Source: Streptomyces verrucosisporus (GTDB taxonomy: Bacteria > Actinomycetota > Actinomycetes > Streptomycetales > Streptomycetaceae). Taken from it: a stretch of DNA of 64,000 bases. Below are positions 19,578 through 27,845 of the stretch, piece after piece. Where the stretch lies: assembly GCF_017114865.1 (NCBI RefSeq), contig NZ_JADEYH010000012.1, forward strand, positions 1-64,000, in the 5' to 3' direction. The notes beneath the pieces were generated by a model. The model had not been told where the DNA came from. It saw nothing but the letters and a program-made list of their open reading frames with translations, and did no database searches. Each line of letters begins with the position of its first letter. The first letter of the stretch is position 1. Made by a program: the position numbers and the translations under genes.

Positions 19578-20171
19578 ATGACCCGCGTGATCGCCGGAGC
19601 GGCCGGCGGACGACGCCTGGCGGTGCCGCCCGGCCAGGGCACCCGCCCGACCTCCGACCGGGCGCGCGAGGGGCTGTTCTCCACCTGGGAGTCGCTGCTC
19701 GGCCCGCTGGCGGGCCTGCGGGTGCTCGACCTGTACGGGGGCTCGGGCGCGGTCGGCCTGGAGGCCCTCTCGCGCGGCGCGGTCCACGTCCTGCTGGTCG
19801 AGTCCGACGCCCGGGCCGTGCGCACCATCCGCCAGAACGTCCGCGGCCTCGGCCTGCCCGGCGCCGAGGTGCACGCCGGCCGGGCGGAGCAGACGGTGCG
19901 CGCGCAGGCCCCCGCGGAGCCGTACGACGTGGTGTTCCTCGACCCGCCGTACGCCGTCGGGGACGAGGAGTTGCGCGAGATCCTTCTCACACTCCGTACC
20001 CGGGGGTGGCTCGCGGGCGGCGCCCTCGCCACCGTGGAACGGAGCACCAGGGGCGGCGAATTCCGCTGGCCCGCCGGTTTCGAGGGGCTGCGGTCGCGTC
20101 GCTACGGCGAGGGAACGCTCTGGTACGGTCGCGCCGCCGAAGAAGCCGAAGAGGTCACCGACGCGTCATGA
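19578..20171 (+). CDS. rsmD: 16S rRNA (guanine966-N2)-methyltransferase
   Basis: 197-aa SAM-dependent methyltransferase. It has the GGRRLAVPPG N-terminus, the SAM loop LDLYGGSGAVGLEALSRG and the catalytic DPPY tetrapeptide (about residue 121). The ATG at 19578 was preferred to the longer frame because a GGAGACGG site precedes it and the family begins TRVIAGAAGGR. coaD starts just downstream. Confidence 0.94.
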   Translation: MTRVIAGAAGGRRLAVPPGQGTRPTSDRAREGLFSTWESLLGPLAGLRVLDLYGGSGAVGLEALSRGAVHVLLVESDARAVRTIRQNVRGLGLPGAEVHAGRAEQTVRAQAPAEPYDVVFLDPPYAVGDEELREILLTLRTRGWLAGGALATVERSTRGGEFRWPAGFEGLRSRRYGEGTLWYGRAAEEAEEVTDAS

Positions 20172-20197
20172 CCCGTACGGAGAGCGAGGAAACGCCA

Positions 20198-20677
20198 GTG
20201 CGCCGCGCCGTCTGTCCGGGGTCCTTCGACCCCATCACCAACGGACACCTCGACATCATCTCCCGCGCCTCCAGGCTCTACGACGAGGTGTACGTCGCGG
20301 TGATGATCAACAAGTCCAAGCAGGGCCTCTTCGCCGTCGAGGAGCGCATCGACCTGATCCACCAGGTCACCGCCGAGTACGGCAACGTGCGCGTGGAGGC
20401 ATTCCACGGACTGCTGGTGGACTTCTGCAAGCAGCGCGACATCCCGGCCATCGTCAAGGGTCTGCGGGCGGTCAGCGACTTCGACTACGAACTGCAGATG
20501 GCCCAGATGAACAACGGGCTGTCCGGGGTGGAGACGCTGTTCGTGCCCACCAATCCGACCTACAGCTTCCTCTCCTCCAGCCTGGTCAAGGAGGTCGCGG
20601 CCTGGGGCGGCGACGTCTCCCACCTGGTGCCGCCCCAGGTGCTCCAGGCTCTGCGCGAGCGGCTGTCCCACCCCTGA
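20198..20677 (+). CDS. coaD: phosphopantetheine adenylyltransferase
   Basis: 159-aa nucleotidyltransferase in coenzyme A synthesis. The N-terminal CPGSFDPITNGHLDII (T/HxGH motif) and C-terminal SSSLVKEVA are diagnostic. GTG 20198 gives the family length with a GCGAGGAA site. An ATG at 20168 overlapping the rsmD stop would add ten residues. Confidence 0.95.
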   Translation: MRRAVCPGSFDPITNGHLDIISRASRLYDEVYVAVMINKSKQGLFAVEERIDLIHQVTAEYGNVRVEAFHGLLVDFCKQRDIPAIVKGLRAVSDFDYELQMAQMNNGLSGVETLFVPTNPTYSFLSSSLVKEVAAWGGDVSHLVPPQVLQALRERLSHP

Positions 20678-20780
20678 CGCGGCCGGCCGCCCCGCCCGGC
20701 CGCACCCGGTTCCTGGGAGCCGGCGGGCCCGTGCCCGGACCGGTTCCCGCATCCGCTGTCGCACCGGCGGCCGCTGCCCG

Positions 20781-20794
20781 TACAGTCGCTCCCG
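20781..20794 (+). promoter_or_regulatory. possible leaderless promoter
   Basis: TACAGT at 20781-20786 lies 7 bp before the GTG at 20794, the usual distance from a -10 box to a transcription start. No ribosome site is present, so the gene may be leaderless. Confidence 0.4.
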
Positions 20795-21942
20795 TGGACG
20801 TACAGCAGAAACTCGACGACATCGTCGCGACGGTCGAAGGCGCCCGCTCCATGCCCATGTCGGCCTCCTGCGTGGTCAACCGCGCGGAGCTGCTGGGGAT
20901 GCTGGAGGAGGTGCGGCAGGCGCTGCCGGGCTCGCTCGCCCAGGCCCAGGAGCTGATCGGCGACCGGGAGCAGATGATCGCCGAGGCCCGGCAGGAGGCC
21001 GAGCGGATCATCGACTCCGCACAGGCCGAGCGCGGCTCGCTGGTCTCCGGCACCGAGATCGCCCGCCGTGCGCAGGAGGAGGCCGACCGCATCCTCGCCC
21101 AGGCGCGTCAGGAGGCCGAGGGGATCCGGGCCGAGGCCGACGACTACGTCGACAGCAAGCTCGCCAACTTCGAGGTCGTCCTCAGCAAGACCATAGGCTC
21201 GGTCGACCGCGGGCGGGAGAAGCTGCTGGGCCGGGACCCGGGCGCCGACCCATACGGCGAGGAGGGCGGCGAGGACATCCCGGAGCGCTCCGCCGACCCC
21301 GCCGAGCTGCGGGAGCGCGCCGACACCTATGTGGAGGCACAGTTCCGGGCCTTCGAGGCGGTGCTGTCCAAGACCCTGGAGGCGGTCGGGCGCGGCCGGC
21401 AGAAGCTCACCGGCCACCGGCCCATCGACGAGCTGGGCGCCCATCTGGCCGCCCAGGACGAGCACGGGCAGCAGAGCGACGCCGACTACTTCGCGGACCT
21501 CGCCGCCGCCTCCCACGAGCCGCAGCAGCCGCAGCAGCCGCAGCGGCCCCGGCAGATGCCGCAGGTCCCCGTGCAGCCGCCGCAGCAGCCCGCGTACGAG
21601 CCGCAGCAGCCGCAGCAGGACCCGTACGCCTACCAGCAGGGCGGTTACGGCTATCCCCAGGAGGGCTACCCGCAGGAGTACGGGCAGCCGCAGCAGGACC
21701 CGTACGCCTATCAGCAGCAGTCCCCGCCGCAGCCCGCCTACCAGCCGCAGCAGCCGCAGCAGGGCGGTTACGGCTATCCCCAGGAGGGTTATCCGCAGGA
21801 GTACGGGCAGCCGCAGCAGGATCCGTACGCCTATCAGCAGCAGTCCCCGCCGCAGCCGTCCGCGGCGCTCGACGAGACCAGCTTCTTCGACACCAGCATG
21901 ATCGACATGGAGCAGCTGCGGCAGTACGAGCAGGGCCGCTAG
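20794..21942 (+). CDS. coiled-coil protein with Gln/Pro/Tyr-repeat tail
   Basis: 382-aa cytoplasmic protein. The first about 130 residues form a long Glu/Ala/Arg-rich coiled coil like DivIVA or ATP-synthase b-subunit proteins. A second helical copy of the FEVVLSKTIGSVDRGREKL unit recurs as FEAVLSKTLEAVGRGRQKL near residue 190. From about 245 the tail is a disordered array of QPQQ, DPYAYQQ and GYGYPQEGYPQEYG repeats, with a near-exact duplication in DNA. Conserved between coaD and DUF177 in Streptomyces. Function unknown; a scaffold role is a guess. Confidence 0.8.
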   Translation: MDVQQKLDDIVATVEGARSMPMSASCVVNRAELLGMLEEVRQALPGSLAQAQELIGDREQMIAEARQEAERIIDSAQAERGSLVSGTEIARRAQEEADRILAQARQEAEGIRAEADDYVDSKLANFEVVLSKTIGSVDRGREKLLGRDPGADPYGEEGGEDIPERSADPAELRERADTYVEAQFRAFEAVLSKTLEAVGRGRQKLTGHRPIDELGAHLAAQDEHGQQSDADYFADLAAASHEPQQPQQPQRPRQMPQVPVQPPQQPAYEPQQPQQDPYAYQQGGYGYPQEGYPQEYGQPQQDPYAYQQQSPPQPAYQPQQPQQGGYGYPQEGYPQEYGQPQQDPYAYQQQSPPQPSAALDETSFFDTSMIDMEQLRQYEQGR

Positions 21943-22099
21943 CCCCGTCGCCCGGCGCTCCACCGGTCCGGCGTCCCGCCGGACCGGTGTCCGGTCGGCC
22001 CGGATTGGGTCCGGGGCGGCCGGTCCAGTATCCTGGCCATTCGGTCGTGGTCCGCCCGCGACGTTCGGCTGCCCAGAACGCAGGAATCGGAGCCAGCCG

Positions 22100-22759
22100 G
22101 TGTCAGACCGTAGAAAGCAGGAAGCCCTGAACGCCCCCCTCGACCCCCGCTCCCCCCTCGTGCTGGACACGCGCGAGCTGGGGCGCCGTCCGGGTGCGCT
22201 CAAGGAGCTCTCCCGGACGGTCCCGGCTCCCGGGGATCTCGGCATCGAGGTCATCGGGGTGCCGAAGGGCTCGCCCATGGAGCTCGACCTCCGCCTGGAG
22301 TCGGTCATGGAAGGGGTGCTCGTCACGGGCACCGCCCGTGCGCGACTGGAGGGGGAGTGCGTAAGGTGTCTGGAGCCGCTGGAGCAGGAATGCGAGGCGG
22401 ACTTCCAGGAGATGTTCTCCTACCCCGACGCCGACGACCGGAGCCGCTTCGCGGACACCGGCGACGACGCCGAGGACGAGGAGACGTTCCAACTCGAGGG
22501 AGACCTGCTCGACCTCGAGCCCGTGCTGCGCGACGCGGTGGTGCTGTCACTGCCGCTGCAGCCGGTGTGCCAGGAGGACTGCCCCGGACTCTGCCCCCGC
22601 TGCGGGGCGAGGCTCGCGGACGACCCCGGGCACGACCACAACGAGGCCGTCGACATCCGGTGGGCGGCTCTCGAAGGACTCGCCGGCTCCATGCGGGACG
22701 GCGAGAAGGACGAAGACAACGCACCCCGCACTGCCGGGGACGATCCACAGGAGAAATAG
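22100..22759 (+). CDS. DUF177 (YceD-like) protein
   Basis: 219-aa protein of the DUF177 family, usually encoded just before rpmF and implicated in 23S rRNA maturation in plants and bacteria. Cysteine pairs in CVRC and CPRCGARL suggest zinc binding. The C-terminal tail is Asp/Glu-rich. It lies 2 bp upstream of rpmF, so the two are in one operon. Confidence 0.88.
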   Translation: MSDRRKQEALNAPLDPRSPLVLDTRELGRRPGALKELSRTVPAPGDLGIEVIGVPKGSPMELDLRLESVMEGVLVTGTARARLEGECVRCLEPLEQECEADFQEMFSYPDADDRSRFADTGDDAEDEETFQLEGDLLDLEPVLRDAVVLSLPLQPVCQEDCPGLCPRCGARLADDPGHDHNEAVDIRWAALEGLAGSMRDGEKDEDNAPRTAGDDPQEK

Positions 22760-22761
22760 CC

Positions 22762-22935
22762 GTGGCTGTTCCGAAGCGGAAGATGTCGCGCAGCAACACG
22801 CGCCACCGCCGGTCGCAGTGGAAGGCTGCGGTCCCGACCCTGGTGAAGTGCGAGCGCTGCCAGGAGCCCCGTCAGCAGCACATCGCCTGCCCGAACTGCG
22901 GCACCTACAACCGCCGCCAGGTCCTCGAGGTCTGA
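22762..22935 (+). CDS. rpmF: 50S ribosomal protein L32
   Basis: 57-aa ribosomal protein, zinc-binding form with CERC and CPNC pairs. The GTG start has an AGGAG site 7 bp upstream within the end of the DUF177 gene. rnc follows after 7 bp. Confidence 0.97.
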   Translation: MAVPKRKMSRSNTRHRRSQWKAAVPTLVKCERCQEPRQQHIACPNCGTYNRRQVLEV

Positions 22936-22942
22936 TCGGCTG

Positions 22943-23755
22943 GTGACGGGCTCCATGTCAGACGCCACTACGCCCGGAGACCTTCCCCGCAACGACGGGG
23001 GTGAGACGGCGCAGAGGGCGGGTCTGGTGGACGCGGCATCGTCCCACACGCTTCTGGAAGGGCGGCTCGGGTACCAGCTCGAGTCCGCCCTTCTGACGCG
23101 TGCGCTGACGCACCGCAGCTACGCGTACGAGAACGGCGGTCTGCCCACCAACGAACGCCTGGAGTTCCTGGGGGACTCCGTGCTGGGCCTGGTGGTCACC
23201 GACACCCTCTACCGAACCCATCCCGACCTGCCCGAGGGGCAGCTCGCCAAGCTTCGCGCGGCGGTGGTCAACTCCCGTGCGCTGGCCGGGGTCGCCCGCG
23301 GTCTCGATCTGGGCGCCTTCATCCGGCTCGGCCGGGGCGAGGAGGGCACCGGCGGCCGGGACAAGGCGTCGATCCTCGCCGACACCCTGGAGGCCGTGAT
23401 CGGCGCGGTCTACCTCGACCGGGGACTGGAGGCGGCCAGCGAGCTGGTGCACCGGCTCTTCGACCCCCTGATCGAGGAGTCCTCCAACCTCGGTGCCGGA
23501 CTGGACTGGAAGACCAGCCTCCAGGAACTGACCGCGGCCGAAGGGCTGGGGGTCCCGGAGTACCTGGTCACCGAGACCGGCCCCGACCACGAGAAGACCT
23601 TCACGGCTGCCGCCCGCGTCGGTGGTGTCGCGTACGGCACCGGCACCGGCCGCAGCAAGAAGGAGGCCGAGCAGCAGGCGGCGGAGGCCGCCTGGCGCGC
23701 CATCCGGGCCGCCGCCGACCAACGGGAGGGCCAGAGGGCCGAGAAGGTCTCCTGA
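22943..23755 (+). CDS. rnc: ribonuclease III
   Basis: 270-aa double-strand-specific endoribonuclease (AbsB in S. coelicolor, a global regulator of antibiotic synthesis). The [13 protein letters not shown] catalytic signature (about 70-82) and second Asp/Glu in [10 protein letters not shown] are present. A dsRNA-binding domain follows (about 180-255). GTG 22943 or ATG 22955 may be the start. Confidence 0.95.
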   Translation: MTGSMSDATTPGDLPRNDGGETAQRAGLVDAASSHTLLEGRLGYQLESALLTRALTHRSYAYENGGLPTNERLEFLGDSVLGLVVTDTLYRTHPDLPEGQLAKLRAAVVNSRALAGVARGLDLGAFIRLGRGEEGTGGRDKASILADTLEAVIGAVYLDRGLEAASELVHRLFDPLIEESSNLGAGLDWKTSLQELTAAEGLGVPEYLVTETGPDHEKTFTAAARVGGVAYGTGTGRSKKEAEQQAAEAAWRAIRAAADQREGQRAEKVS

Positions 23756-23885
23756 CCGGCCCGGATCCCACCCCGCCGCGCCTATCGCCCACCCGCCCGG
23801 AATCCGGACGGGTGGGCGCGTCGTTCCACCAGTGCCCCGCACCGCCTCCCGCCGGCGCGGGATTTCCATCGATGAGGAGCCGTCG

Positions 23886-24746
23886 TTGCCAGAGCTGCCC
23901 GAGGTCGAGGTCGTCCGGCGCGGACTCGAGCGCTGGGTCGGCGGTCGCACCATCGCCGGAACCGAGGTGCTTCACCCCCGGGCGATCCGCCGCCACCTCG
24001 CCGGAGCGGAGGACTTCGCCGACCGGCTGTGCGGGGCGCGCGTCGGCGTGCCGCTGCGCCGAGGCAAGTACCTGTGGCTGCCGCTTCAGGACACCGGCCA
24101 GTGCGTCCTGGCCCACCTCGGCATGAGCGGGCAGCTGCTCGTCCAGCCCCAGGACACCCCCGACGAGAAGCACCTGCGCGTCCGCGTCCGCTTCGCCGAC
24201 GAAGCGGGCACCGAGCTGCGCTTCGTCGACCAGCGCACCTTCGGCGGGCTGTCGCTGCACGCCACCACTGACGACGGCCTGCCCGACGTCATAGCCCACA
24301 TCGCCCGCGACCCGCTGGACCCGGCCTTCGACGAGGCGGCCTTCCACACCGCCCTGCGCCGCCGCAGCAGCACGCTCAAGCGGGCACTGCTCGACCAGTC
24401 CCTGATCAGCGGGGTCGGCAACATCTACGCGGACGAGGCACTGTGGCGCTCGCGGCTGCACTACGACCGTCCCACCGCCACCCTCACCCGCCCGCGCACC
24501 GCCGAACTCCTCGGCCATGTCCGCGACGTGATGAACGCGGCCCTCGCCGTCGGCGGCACCAGCTTCGACAGCCTCTACGTCAACGTCAACGGGGAGTCGG
24601 GTTACTTCGAACGCTCCCTGGACGCCTACGGCCGGGAGGGCCTGCCCTGCCGCCGCTGTGCCGCGCCGATGCGCCGCAGCCCCTGGATGAACCGCTCCAG
24701 CTACTTCTGCCCGCGCTGCCAGCGCCCGCCCCGCCCGGCGCGCTGA
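23886..24746 (+). CDS. mutM: formamidopyrimidine-DNA glycosylase
   Basis: 286-aa repair enzyme excising 8-oxoguanine. The start must be the TTG at 23886: the next codons give PELPEVE, and the catalytic nucleophile is the proline exposed after removal of Met1; no in-frame ATG or GTG lies nearby. A GAGGAG site is about 8 nt upstream. It has [13 protein letters not shown] for the helix-two-turn-helix and a C-terminal zinc finger CRRC...CPRC. The AICE attL site starts 48 bp after the stop. Confidence 0.96.
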   Translation: MPELPEVEVVRRGLERWVGGRTIAGTEVLHPRAIRRHLAGAEDFADRLCGARVGVPLRRGKYLWLPLQDTGQCVLAHLGMSGQLLVQPQDTPDEKHLRVRVRFADEAGTELRFVDQRTFGGLSLHATTDDGLPDVIAHIARDPLDPAFDEAAFHTALRRRSSTLKRALLDQSLISGVGNIYADEALWRSRLHYDRPTATLTRPRTAELLGHVRDVMNAALAVGGTSFDSLYVNVNGESGYFERSLDAYGREGLPCRRCAAPMRRSPWMNRSSYFCPRCQRPPRPAR

Positions 24747-24794
24747 ACACCGCCCGCGGCCCGCATGCGGTGGGGGTGCCCGGCGGGAGGCCGA

Positions 24795-24807
24795 TCAGAA
24801 GCCGAAG
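24795..24807. other. attL core
   Basis: 13-bp core TCAGAAGCCGAAG, identical to attR. It follows mutM by 48 bp. Sequence to its left is chromosomal, and to its right is the attP arm of the element, whose first codons (AAG TGA) would finish the integrase gene in the excised circle. Confidence 0.85.
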
Positions 24808-24825
24808 AAGTGACGCGGGCCCTCG

Positions 24826-24837
24826 CTGACCTGGGGG
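24826..24837 (+). repeat. 12-bp putative integrase arm site, left copy
   Basis: CTGACCTGGGGG, identical to 34424-34435. In the excised circle the two copies would flank the core in direct orientation, 18 bp and 4 bp away, as expected of arm-type integrase sites. Confidence 0.5.
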
Positions 24838-24843
24838 CCTTCC

Positions 24844-24900
24844 GGCGACCAACGCTGTGACCTGCGGCTTACCCGCCGACGGTTGTCAACGTTGGTCGCC
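24844..24900. repeat. 11-bp inverted repeat near attL
   Basis: GGCGACCAACG (24844-24854) and its exact complement (24890-24900) with 35 bp between. It may bind Xis or Int, or be a hairpin. The interval 24808-25041 holds no convincing gene. Confidence 0.5.
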
Positions 24901-25041
24901 TTTGGCTGCCCTCGGACGGCCCAGCGACGGCCCGAGCGGAGGTGCTTCGGCGCACCTCTCGATGCGAACCACCGATGGGGCGTCGGCCTCGGTCGCGCTG
25001 GTTGCTGTACAGCACCGGTCCTGAAGATCGCTGACCCGCCC

Positions 25042-25320
25042 CTACTCCTTGATCTTGACCTGGAAACCAAGGCGCTTCAGCCATGCGGCCGCATGCTCCT
25101 TGCCACCGCTGAACTCGCCGGAAGTCAGCGCCCGTCCCTGGTCCCACTTATGTGCTACTCCGGCGATCGCCTTCGAGTCGTACTCCCGCCCCTCGTGCAC
25201 GAGAACGTACGATCGGGCTTCTCCGAAGCCGTACTTCGACAGGAACGCCTCACGTCCTGCCTCGTCGTACTCTTCGATGACCTTGAGTACGGATTCCCGT
25301 GTGATCGCTCCTCTGCGCAT
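25042..25320 (-). CDS. stand-alone protein resembling the ScoMcrA N-terminal head domain
   Basis: 92-aa protein with the pattern TRESVLKVIEEYDEAGREAFL, KYGF, VLVHEGREYDSKAIAGVAH and LTSGEFSGG, ending in a short LKRLGF strand. From memory this matches the N-terminal head domain found on ScoMcrA-type restriction endonucleases that cut modified DNA. Those proteins continue into SRA/HNH domains; here the gene stops after the domain. There is no clear ribosome site before ATG 25320. It may be a remnant, an antirestriction protein or an independent small protein. GC is lower than in its neighbours. Confidence 0.7.
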   Translation of the reverse strand: MRRGAITRESVLKVIEEYDEAGREAFLSKYGFGEARSYVLVHEGREYDSKAIAGVAHKWDQGRALTSGEFSGGKEHAAAWLKRLGFQVKIKE

Positions 25321-25694
25321 GGATGAAGGCTACGGCTGGGGCTGACAACGTGGTGACGATCTCGGTCAACTTGTTGGTAGGTGGAGGTTTCCGGGGGCAC
25401 GGCCTGCGGCTACGACTTGAGGTCGGCGGAGCGGGTTTGGCCGGTGTCCTGCCTGGGCTGGGGTCGGGCATGATCAGGGGGCCGTACGCTGGTTGGCAAC
25501 TCGGGCAGGCTTTGGACCTGCCCGCAATGTGTCCGAGTGGCCCCCTGGTCGTGCCCGACGCGGGTCCCGGACCGGGCAGGTGGGTAAAGCCGTGGAGCCG
25601 ACCGCCCCCAGCCCCGGCCTGGTCTTTTCGCCCCCTTGCGGGCGCGGGCGGGTGACGGCGCGCGGCCCCGGCGGCGAAGACGAGGAGGGGCCAA

Positions 25695-25756
25695 GCGCGG
25701 CGGCGCCCGGCCCGGCGCCGCCGCGCTGTGCGCGGCACCTGATCCCTGTGGGATCA
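25695..25756. repeat. stacked hairpins in the AICE non-coding region
   Basis: A perfect 13-bp stem (25695-25707 with 25714-25726) and, 13 bp on, a 7-bp stem with a 3-nt loop (25740-25746 with 25750-25756). They lie in the 25321-26044 gap of the element, which has no convincing gene. Candidate roles are the single-strand origin or cis transfer locus, or an accessory-gene terminator. Confidence 0.5.
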
Positions 25757-26044
25757 AGACTGCCCTTGGCAGACGTGGAGGCCGGGAACCGTGGGACGCG
25801 TCTTCGTGTTCCTGGTGTGCTGTGCACGGCCCTGCCTGCTTCCGCCGGTCCAGAGATGCCGGCCGTTGTGGTCGCCCCGTGGTTGGGGGCCAGTCGGACG
25901 CAGCGGCGGGCAGGCCAGGGGCTGTCCGGGGTTGCTGGAGCTGCGGTTTGGCGGCTCGGGTTGGCGGTGGTCGGTGGACCGTTCCCGGCGGCCGGGCAAG
26001 CGAGCGGAGCGAGCCTTGATGAGGTAGAGAAACCTGTAACAGTC

Positions 26045-26545
26045 CTACGTGGGGCGCTGGAACAGTGCACCTGACTTCCGGTGCTCCAGGTCGACCAACC
26101 TGACCAGGGTGAACCCTTGGCGCTCGTAGTAGCGGTGCAACCCTGGATTGGTCTTCCACGCGTCCAGGCGCAACCACCCCTTGCCCTGCTGAGCGGCACG
26201 CTTGGTAGCCCAGTCCAGCATCACGGCCCCAACATCCCGCCCCGCCGCTGCCCGGCTCGTCGCCATGCGGTGAACGTAGAGCGCGCTGCCGGGGTCGTCG
26301 GCCTCGGTCCAGAACTCCGGGTCGGCGTGGTCGTCCACGGTGATCGTGCCGATGGGCCGGTCCTCGTCATCGACCGCCAGGAAGCACTCGGCGTGCCTGA
26401 TGGCCTTCTGGATGCGGTCGCGGTGGGGCGGGAACTGCCACTGGTCGATCCCGCGTGAGGCGAGCCACTCGGACGCTTCGATCAGAAGCTCCTCGACGGT
26501 CGGCAGCTCCTCGGCGCTCGCGGGCCGGATGCGGAGTCCGCTCAT
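26045..26545 (-). CDS. GNAT-family N-acetyltransferase
   Basis: 166-aa acetyltransferase. It begins LRIRPASAEELPTVEEL, has the beta4/alpha3 acetyl-CoA region with VHRMATSRAAAGRDVG, then LRLDAW and YYERQGF at the C-terminal fold end. Substrate unknown. Its ATG overlaps the stop of the GntR gene by 4 bp (ATGA), so repressor and acetyltransferase are one transcript, and the acetyltransferase may be autoregulated with it. Confidence 0.9.
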   Translation of the reverse strand: MSGLRIRPASAEELPTVEELLIEASEWLASRGIDQWQFPPHRDRIQKAIRHAECFLAVDDEDRPIGTITVDDHADPEFWTEADDPGSALYVHRMATSRAAAGRDVGAVMLDWATKRAAQQGKGWLRLDAWKTNPGLHRYYERQGFTLVRLVDLEHRKSGALFQRPT

Positions 26546-27318
26546 GACTGGTCCGCGGGCGTCTCGCGGCGTCGCTCGTAGGAGATCACGTGACGGTCGC
26601 CGGGTAGGACCGAGATCGCGACTCGGACGGGCTTGCCTTCCTCGGTGTACCCGGTGCACACGTGGTAGCCGACGGGCGTTCCGGGTGCCAACTCCAATCG
26701 CCGTACCTCGTCGGGGGTGGGCATGCGGACGTATAGCTCATCGATGGCCCGCTCCTGGCGGTAGCCGAGTCCGGCCAGCACCTCGTTCGCGCCCTCGGGG
26801 ATGCTCTCGGGCCGCATGATCGGGGTGTCCCGCACCAGGTCGAGCGGGAAGAAGCTGTCGTTGATGTTGAACGGCTCGCCGTCCAGGTAGCGGACTCGGC
26901 GGCGGGTGACGACGAGTTGTCCGGCTTCGAGCTGGAGGCGCTTGGTCACCTCGGCGGTCGGCTCCACGATGCTGACCTCGATGGTCTGCTCGGGGTCGCG
27001 GCCCTGATGCTCGGTCATGAAGGCGTCCATCTCCGGCGTGTACGGCCGGGGGCGGAACTCCGCCTGGGGTCGGAAGACCATCGGCTTGCGCTCGCGGACG
27101 AAGTACCCGACGGGGCGCTTGGAGACGATCAACCCTTCGTTGACGAGGATGTCCAGCGCCGCGCGAACCGTGCCGCGCGTCACGCCGTACTCGTCGGTGA
27201 GCTGGGCCTCTGTCGGCAACTTGGCGCCGGGCGCGAGAGTGCCGGCCGCGATCTGCTGACGCAGGTCGTCAGAGATCTGCTGCTTGTAGGTGCCGCGACC
27301 GACCTTCTTGACTGCCAT
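26542..27318 (-). CDS. GntR/HutC-family repressor, KorSA-like
   Basis: 258-aa regulator with an N-terminal winged helix (about 10-75, GTYKQQISDDLRQQIAAG ... VTRGTVRAALDIL) and a C-terminal UTRA effector domain. Its position, divergent from the transfer genes, matches KorSA of pSAM2, which represses the tra/rep genes and itself. The 171-bp divergent gap contains two related inverted repeats that fit as its operators. Confidence 0.9.
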   Translation of the reverse strand: MAVKKVGRGTYKQQISDDLRQQIAAGTLAPGAKLPTEAQLTDEYGVTRGTVRAALDILVNEGLIVSKRPVGYFVRERKPMVFRPQAEFRPRPYTPEMDAFMTEHQGRDPEQTIEVSIVEPTAEVTKRLQLEAGQLVVTRRRVRYLDGEPFNINDSFFPLDLVRDTPIMRPESIPEGANEVLAGLGYRQERAIDELYVRMPTPDEVRRLELAPGTPVGYHVCTGYTEEGKPVRVAISVLPGDRHVISYERRRETPADQS

Positions 27319-27343
27319 GCCTCCATGAAACGCCGCGCGACCT

Positions 27344-27361
27344 GCATTGTCCAGTCAATGT
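27344..27361. promoter_or_regulatory. KorSA-like operator, imperfect copy
   Basis: GCATTGTCCAGTCAATGT, an imperfect palindrome with outer half-sites like those at 27413-27430, located 26 bp upstream of the repressor start. It fits autorepression. Confidence 0.55.
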
Positions 27362-27372
27362 GGCCAAAGCCC

Positions 27373-27402
27373 TTGACGGAGCGCCGCCGAGGGGTCAACA
27401 TC
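27373..27402 (+). promoter_or_regulatory. putative promoter for the transfer operon
   Basis: TTGACG (27373-27378), 18-bp spacer, CAACAT (27397-27402). The perfect operator begins 10 bp after it, over the expected transcription start. Confidence 0.45.
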
Positions 27403-27412
27403 TGAACTGTTC

Positions 27413-27430
27413 GCATTGTTCAAACAATGC
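27413..27430. promoter_or_regulatory. KorSA-like operator, perfect palindrome
   Basis: GCATTGTT-CA-AACAATGC, perfect 8-bp arms, 60 bp before the first forward gene. The TTGT/ACAA half-site style suits GntR-type repressors. Confidence 0.65.
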
Positions 27431-27489
27431 AGACGTTGATCTGACCCGTGGGTAGTGCCTGCTGCCCTCCCCTGAGAGGAAGTCCTGTC

Positions 27490-27840
27490 ATGGCGTCTTT
27501 CAAGATCGACCTGTCGACCGCTGCGGTGATCGTGGCGACCGCCCCGCAGCCGAAGATCGCGAACCGGCGGACCGGTGAGATCGCCACCGACCCGGAGACC
27601 GGCGCGCAGCTGATGACGGTGGGCCTGATGGTGGTGGACGACGGTGAGGCCAACCTGCTGGACAAGGTCACGGTGCTGGAGACCGGCATCACCGGGGAGC
27701 TGACCACCGGGGCGCCGGTGGGAGTGACCGGGCTGCGGGCGCGGGAGTGGGAGAACGTCTTCAACGGCGAGAAGCGGCAGGGCATCTCCTTCCGCGCGGT
27801 GGCCATCACCCCGATGGTCCCGGCGACGGTGCAGGGCTGA
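27490..27840 (+). CDS. small conserved AICE protein upstream of tra
   Basis: 116-aa soluble protein, beta-rich, without signal or membrane segments. It is the first gene of the forward transfer operon, with a GAGAGGAAG ribosome site, and ends 5 bp before tra. Similar small proteins precede tra in other Streptomyces AICEs as I recall, but their role is unknown. Confidence 0.8.
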   Translation: MASFKIDLSTAAVIVATAPQPKIANRRTGEIATDPETGAQLMTVGLMVVDDGEANLLDKVTVLETGITGELTTGAPVGVTGLRAREWENVFNGEKRQGISFRAVAITPMVPATVQG

Positions 27841-27845
27841 GCGCC

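Noticed and set aside
24795-25070. Reverse 91-aa ORF ending GPRHFFGF like the CAP protein
   Set aside because: It runs through the attL core, and the shared ending comes only from the repeated 13 bp. The rest has no CAP-domain features.
25493-26074. Forward 193-aa ORF in the AICE left region
   Set aside because: Composition is Pro/Gly/Arg low-complexity with no recognisable domain, and it overlaps the end of the acetyltransferase gene antisense. I treat it as an artefact of GC bias.
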